DNA from: Candidatus Omnitrophota bacterium
GTDB taxonomy: Bacteria; Omnitrophota; Gorgyraeia; JABMRN01
Assembly: GCA_013202515.1 (NCBI GenBank)
Contig: JABMRN010000072.1
Coordinates: 1-10,304, forward strand
Length of the DNA stretch: 10,304 nucleotides
Direction of reading: 5' to 3'
The notes under the pieces are model-generated. The model was not told where the DNA came from. It ran no database searches and was given only the letters and a program-made list of their open reading frames with translations. The translations under genes and the position numbers were made by a program. Positions within the stretch are counted from its first letter, which is position 1. Each line of letters begins with the position of its first letter. Below, one piece after another: positions 7,669-10,304 of the stretch.

Positions 7669-8640
7669 ATGAATACAAAACGCATTCTTGTCATAACGCT
7701 TAGTAATATAGGAGACGTCATACTTACGACTTCCGTTATTGATGCGATTATTGATGAGTTTCCCGGAGCAGAGCTCGATATTATAGTTGGCCCCAAGGCC
7801 AAGGACATTTTTGAAAAACACAAGAATATTCATACAATCTATGTTTACGATAAGCATACAAACTCTATGGAGAAGCTTAAGCTAATCAAAGAGCTGTGTT
7901 CTAAGCATTATGATATAGCGGTCGATTTAAAGCATACTGTAATTCCCTATCTTGTGGGTGCAAAGGTTAAATCGCCTGCTTTTGGAAGAATTAAAAAAGA
8001 TTTGCATAAAAAGTACCAGCACCTTTCCGTCATAAAATCAATGGGCATAAATACAGAGAATGCAAAATTGAATATCCAGGTCAGTCAAAAGGATAGAGAG
8101 CGTGTTTCAGATTACCTTAAACAAATCAAGGGAAAGTTCATTGTTGTTTCCTGCGGCGCTAAAAGCCACACCAAAAGATGGCCGACTTCTTATTTTGCCG
8201 CACTTTGCGATAAGATTAAAAATGATCTTGGTTGTGAGGTTGTATTAGTAGGTAAGGAAGAGGAGATGTCTCCTGATTCTGACCGTATAGTGATAGATGA
8301 AGTAAAGCAAAAGATGAAGGCTAAAGCGCACGATTTTATTGGCATGACTAATGTAAGAGAGCTAAGCGTGTTAATTAAAGAGTCACTGCTTTTAATTACC
8401 AATGACAGTGCACCGCTGCATGTGGCAAGCGCTGTGAATATTCCGACGATTGCGATATTCGGTCCGACCGATGAGAAGAAATACGGGCCGCTTGCAGATA
8501 GAAGCATAGTCCTTAGAAAAAAACTTAAATGCACTCCGTGTGAAAAGGCACAGTGTGAGTATAATTACGAGTGCATGCGTAAGATAACGGTTGATGATGC
8601 CTTTAAAGCAGTTAAAGAGATTGTAAAGCAAAAGATATGA
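7669..8640 (+). CDS. GT9 family glycosyltransferase (heptosyltransferase-type)
   Basis: A 323-residue GT-B protein of the LPS heptosyltransferase family, the shortest of the four GT9 units. Visible motifs: RILVITLSNIGDVILTTSVIDAI (5-27) with D16 as the presumed catalytic Asp, CGAKSHTKRWP (162-172), TNDSAPLHVA (244-253), IFGPTDEKKYGP (263-274) and the C-terminal cysteines C288, C291, C296, C302 (CX2CX4CX5C). It should act on the cytoplasmic face of the inner membrane, adding a heptose or related sugar from a nucleotide-activated donor to the growing core. It starts 11 bp after the previous stop. No strong Shine-Dalgarno precedes ATG 7669 (only TTAAGAA), which suggests dependence on coupling to the upstream gene. 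It shares motifs with the other GT9s but is clearly diverged, so it is not a recent duplicate. Sugar specificity is unknown. Confidence 0.9.
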   Translation: MNTKRILVITLSNIGDVILTTSVIDAIIDEFPGAELDIIVGPKAKDIFEKHKNIHTIYVYDKHTNSMEKLKLIKELCSKHYDIAVDLKHTVIPYLVGAKVKSPAFGRIKKDLHKKYQHLSVIKSMGINTENAKLNIQVSQKDRERVSDYLKQIKGKFIVVSCGAKSHTKRWPTSYFAALCDKIKNDLGCEVVLVGKEEEMSPDSDRIVIDEVKQKMKAKAHDFIGMTNVRELSVLIKESLLLITNDSAPLHVASAVNIPTIAIFGPTDEKKYGPLADRSIVLRKKLKCTPCEKAQCEYNYECMRKITVDDAFKAVKEIVKQKI

Positions 8641-9653
8641 GAATATTAATTACAAGGACCGATAGGATAGGGGATGTGATGCTTTCAACGCCTGTTATTA
8701 AAGCAGTGCGCGATAAATATCCGGATGCCTATATCGCTTTCTGCGTTCAACCGCATGCTGTTGAAATCGTTGATAAAAATCCCTATCTTAATGATGTTAT
8801 CGTTTATGAAAAAAAAGGTAAACACAAAAACATTTTTGGCATCATAAGGTTTATATTAAAGATTAGAAGGAAAAAATTTGATCTTGCACTCATTCTTCAC
8901 CCGACAAACAGAATGAACTTGACTTGTTTTCTTGCAGGGATTCCAAGAAGGGTCGGATTTGACAGAAAGCTTGGCTTTCTTCTGACCGACAAGATACCTC
9001 ATACGAAACAGAAGGGCCAGAAGCATGAGATGGAGTATACCCTTGATGTGGCGCGCCGTTTAGGAATAGAGCCGGAGGATAAAAGGCTCTACATGAGCCT
9101 TCACAAGGATACCGAAAAAGAGGTAAAGAAGATTTTTGCTTCAAACGGCATTAACGAAAATAGTAAGATCATTGCTATTCATCCCGGTGCGAGCTGTCTG
9201 TCTAAGAGATGGCCTAGTGAATATTTTTCTGAGCTTATTGATAAGCTAGACAAAAAATACGGAGCTAGGATCGTTATTTTAGGCGGTAAGGAGGATATAG
9301 ATAATGCAAAGGTTATTAAAGACGCTATTAAAAGTAAAGTTTTAGATCTTACCGGGAAGACGAGCGTTTCGCTTCTTGCGGGCGTCCTTTCAAAAAGCAT
9401 ATTTTTTATCTCGAATGATTCCGGGCCGGTTCATATCGCTGTTAGCGTAGGTACCCCTGTAATTACTATATTTGGACGCAAGAATCCAGGCCTTTCACCT
9501 AAAAGATGGGGGCCGCTGGGCAGGGCTGATATCGTGTTGCATAAGGATGTTGGATGCAAGGCATGCCTTGCATCCAATTGTAAAAGGTACTTTGCCTGCC
9601 TTAAAGCGATTTCAGTAGATGATGTTATGGAAGCAGCAGGAAGGCTAACATAA
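8637..9653 (+). CDS. GT9 family glycosyltransferase (heptosyltransferase-type)
   Basis: A 338-residue GT-B enzyme of the LPS heptosyltransferase family. Motifs: RILITRTDRIGDVMLSTPVI (2-21) with D13 in the catalytic position, HPGASCLSKRWP (182-193), SNDSGPVHIA (259-268), IFGRKNPG (278-285; here R replaces the P of the usual FGPT) and the cysteine group C307, C310, C315, C321 (CX2CX4CX5C). ATG 8637 overlaps the preceding stop as ATGA, so translation is likely coupled; no strong ribosome site is visible. This is the last gene of the coupled block, with an 82-bp gap after it. A perfect 28-bp palindrome lies across the codons of the cysteine cluster. The likely role is transfer of a heptose or similar sugar to the LPS core; the exact acceptor is unknown. 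Confidence 0.91.
   Translation: MRILITRTDRIGDVMLSTPVIKAVRDKYPDAYIAFCVQPHAVEIVDKNPYLNDVIVYEKKGKHKNIFGIIRFILKIRRKKFDLALILHPTNRMNLTCFLAGIPRRVGFDRKLGFLLTDKIPHTKQKGQKHEMEYTLDVARRLGIEPEDKRLYMSLHKDTEKEVKKIFASNGINENSKIIAIHPGASCLSKRWPSEYFSELIDKLDKKYGARIVILGGKEDIDNAKVIKDAIKSKVLDLTGKTSVSLLAGVLSKSIFFISNDSGPVHIAVSVGTPVITIFGRKNPGLSPKRWGPLGRADIVLHKDVGCKACLASNCKRYFACLKAISVDDVMEAAGRLT
9550..9577. repeat. Perfect 28-bp palindrome inside a GT9 gene
   Basis: The half-site TTGGATGCAAGGCA (9550-9563) is followed directly by its exact reverse complement (9564-9577). As RNA it could form a 12-bp stem with a CAUG loop. It spans residues V305 to N314 of the last GT9, that is the first two cysteines of the C-terminal cluster. 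No T-run follows, so it is not a standard intrinsic terminator. The symmetry is read directly from the sequence; any function is unknown. Confidence 0.8.
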
Positions 9654-9735
9654 GACATGTTCTATATACGGGGGCTACATTCTCCAAGCGTAAATTGGAT
9701 TGAATTTTTAAGACAAGCATGTTAAAATGAGGTCT
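9654..9735. other. Intergenic region between the GT9 operon and hldE
   Basis: This 82-bp stretch is the largest non-coding gap in the window. It contains a short weak inverted repeat (TCCAA 9683-9687 with TTGGA 9695-9699) and a promoter-like sequence at 9700-9728. No convincing intrinsic terminator is present: the stem has only five pairs, and the T-rich stretch after it (9700-9709) is interrupted. Confidence 0.7.
9700..9728 (+). promoter_or_regulatory. Putative sigma-70-type promoter for hldE
   Basis: TTGAAT (9700-9705, four of six matches to TTGACA) and TAAAAT (9723-9728, five of six matches to TATAAT) are separated by exactly 17 bp. Transcription would begin around 9735, essentially at the ATG of hldE, so the message could be leaderless or nearly so. 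Such sequences occur by chance in AT-rich DNA, but the placement in the only sizeable gap favours it being real. Confidence 0.5.
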
Positions 9736-10304
9736 ATGAAAAACCAGAGTTACACGAAATTAAAGGCCATTATTTCAGACTATAAGAATAAGAATATATT
9801 GGTAATAGGGGACCTTATTCTTGATGAATTCATATGGGGCAAGGTATCGCGTATTTCGCCTGAGGCCCCTGTTCCGGTTGTTTGGGTGGATAATGAGAGC
9901 TTTATGCCTGGAGGGGCCGCCAATGTTGCTAATAATATCACCTCATTAGGCGGAAAGGCCTATCTTACAGGTATTGTGGGAAGCGATGAACGGGCAGGTA
10001 TTTTAAAGGGAGAGCTAGATCATAAAGGTATCGTTACCGACGGCATAGTGACAGATACAACAAGGCCGACTACGTTAAAAACACGTGTGATAGCCCATCA
10101 GCAACAGGTTGTCCGTATTGATAAAGAACGGACAGACCACATTAAAGATAGGGTAGTAAATAAGATTATAAATTACGTAAAAAAGGTAATAAGTGACATA
10201 GATGCCATTGTCATAGAGGATTACGGCAAGGGCCTCATAACGCCCAGGCTTTTAAAGCCTGTTTTAGCCTTAGCAAAACGACATAAGAAAATCATATCGG
10301 TTGA
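9736..10304 (+). CDS. hldE: D-glycero-beta-D-manno-heptose-7-phosphate kinase, N-terminal part (HldE/RfaE domain I; 3' end outside window)
   Basis: The 189 visible residues run off the window with no stop. They match the PfkB-type kinase domain of HldE/RfaE, which phosphorylates heptose 7-phosphate at C1 on the way to ADP-L-glycero-D-manno-heptose. Signatures: ILVIGDLILDEFIWGKVSRISPEAPVPVV (about 21-49), PGGAANVANNITSLGG (58-73), GIVGSDERAG (79-88), TTLKTRVIAHQQQVVRIDKE (112-131) and EDYGKGLITP (161-170). The catalytic GxGD motif lies further downstream and is not seen. Whether this is bifunctional HldE or a stand-alone kinase (HldA/RfaE1) cannot be decided without the 3' end. ATG 9736 is preceded by GAGG at only 3 nt; in-frame ATG 9727 is an alternative adding three residues but overlaps the proposed -10 box. 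The enzyme would supply the donor for the GT9 transferases just upstream. Confidence 0.93.
   Translation, partial: MKNQSYTKLKAIISDYKNKNILVIGDLILDEFIWGKVSRISPEAPVPVVWVDNESFMPGGAANVANNITSLGGKAYLTGIVGSDERAGILKGELDHKGIVTDGIVTDTTRPTTLKTRVIAHQQQVVRIDKERTDHIKDRVVNKIINYVKKVISDIDAIVIEDYGKGLITPRLLKPVLALAKRHKKIISV

Noticed and set aside
9683..9709. Intrinsic terminator after the last GT9 gene
   Set aside because: The stem TCCAA/TTGGA has only five pairs with a 7-nt loop, and the following T-rich stretch is interrupted. It is too weak to call.

Overview
The window is a compact cluster for lipopolysaccharide (LPS) lipid A and inner-core assembly from a diderm bacterium. Every gene lies on the + strand and almost no DNA is non-coding. 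It holds nine protein genes, the first and last cut by the window edges, and I found no RNA genes, mobile elements or CRISPR arrays. The moderately AT-rich base use, lysine-rich proteins, domain fusions and many GT9 paralogues suggest a poorly cultured lineage such as Omnitrophota. That is a guess from gene style and memory of similar gene sets, not something the sequence proves.

Layout: 1-708 is the C-terminal part of LpxK (lipid A 4'-kinase). 677-2617 is a fused protein, an LpxL/HtrB-type acyltransferase followed by an ELM1-like (DUF1022/COG3660) domain. 2617-4731 is a second fusion, a GT4 glycosyltransferase joined to a GT9 heptosyltransferase. 4728-5840 is a GT4 glycosyltransferase. 5830-6624 is a membrane-anchored NodB-type deacetylase. 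6614-7657, 7669-8640 and 8637-9653 are three further GT9 heptosyltransferases. After an 82-bp gap with a good promoter-like sequence, 9736-10304 begins the kinase domain of HldE/RfaE, which makes the precursor of ADP-heptose.

Genes one to eight look like one translationally coupled operon. Junctions are overlaps of 32, 1, 4, 11 and 11 bp, then an 11-bp gap, then a 4-bp overlap. Together they would finish lipid A (4'-phosphorylation, late acylation), add core sugars including heptoses (four GT9 domains, two GT4 domains), trim an N-acetyl group outside the membrane, and supply heptose (HldE).

The pathway itself is known. The unusual parts are the acyltransferase-ELM1 fusion, a ferredoxin-like CX2CX2CX3C cluster inside the ELM1 part, the GT4-GT9 fusion, and a perfect 28-bp palindrome in the last GT9 gene. 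I see no clear evidence of an entirely new system such as defence or mobile machinery.
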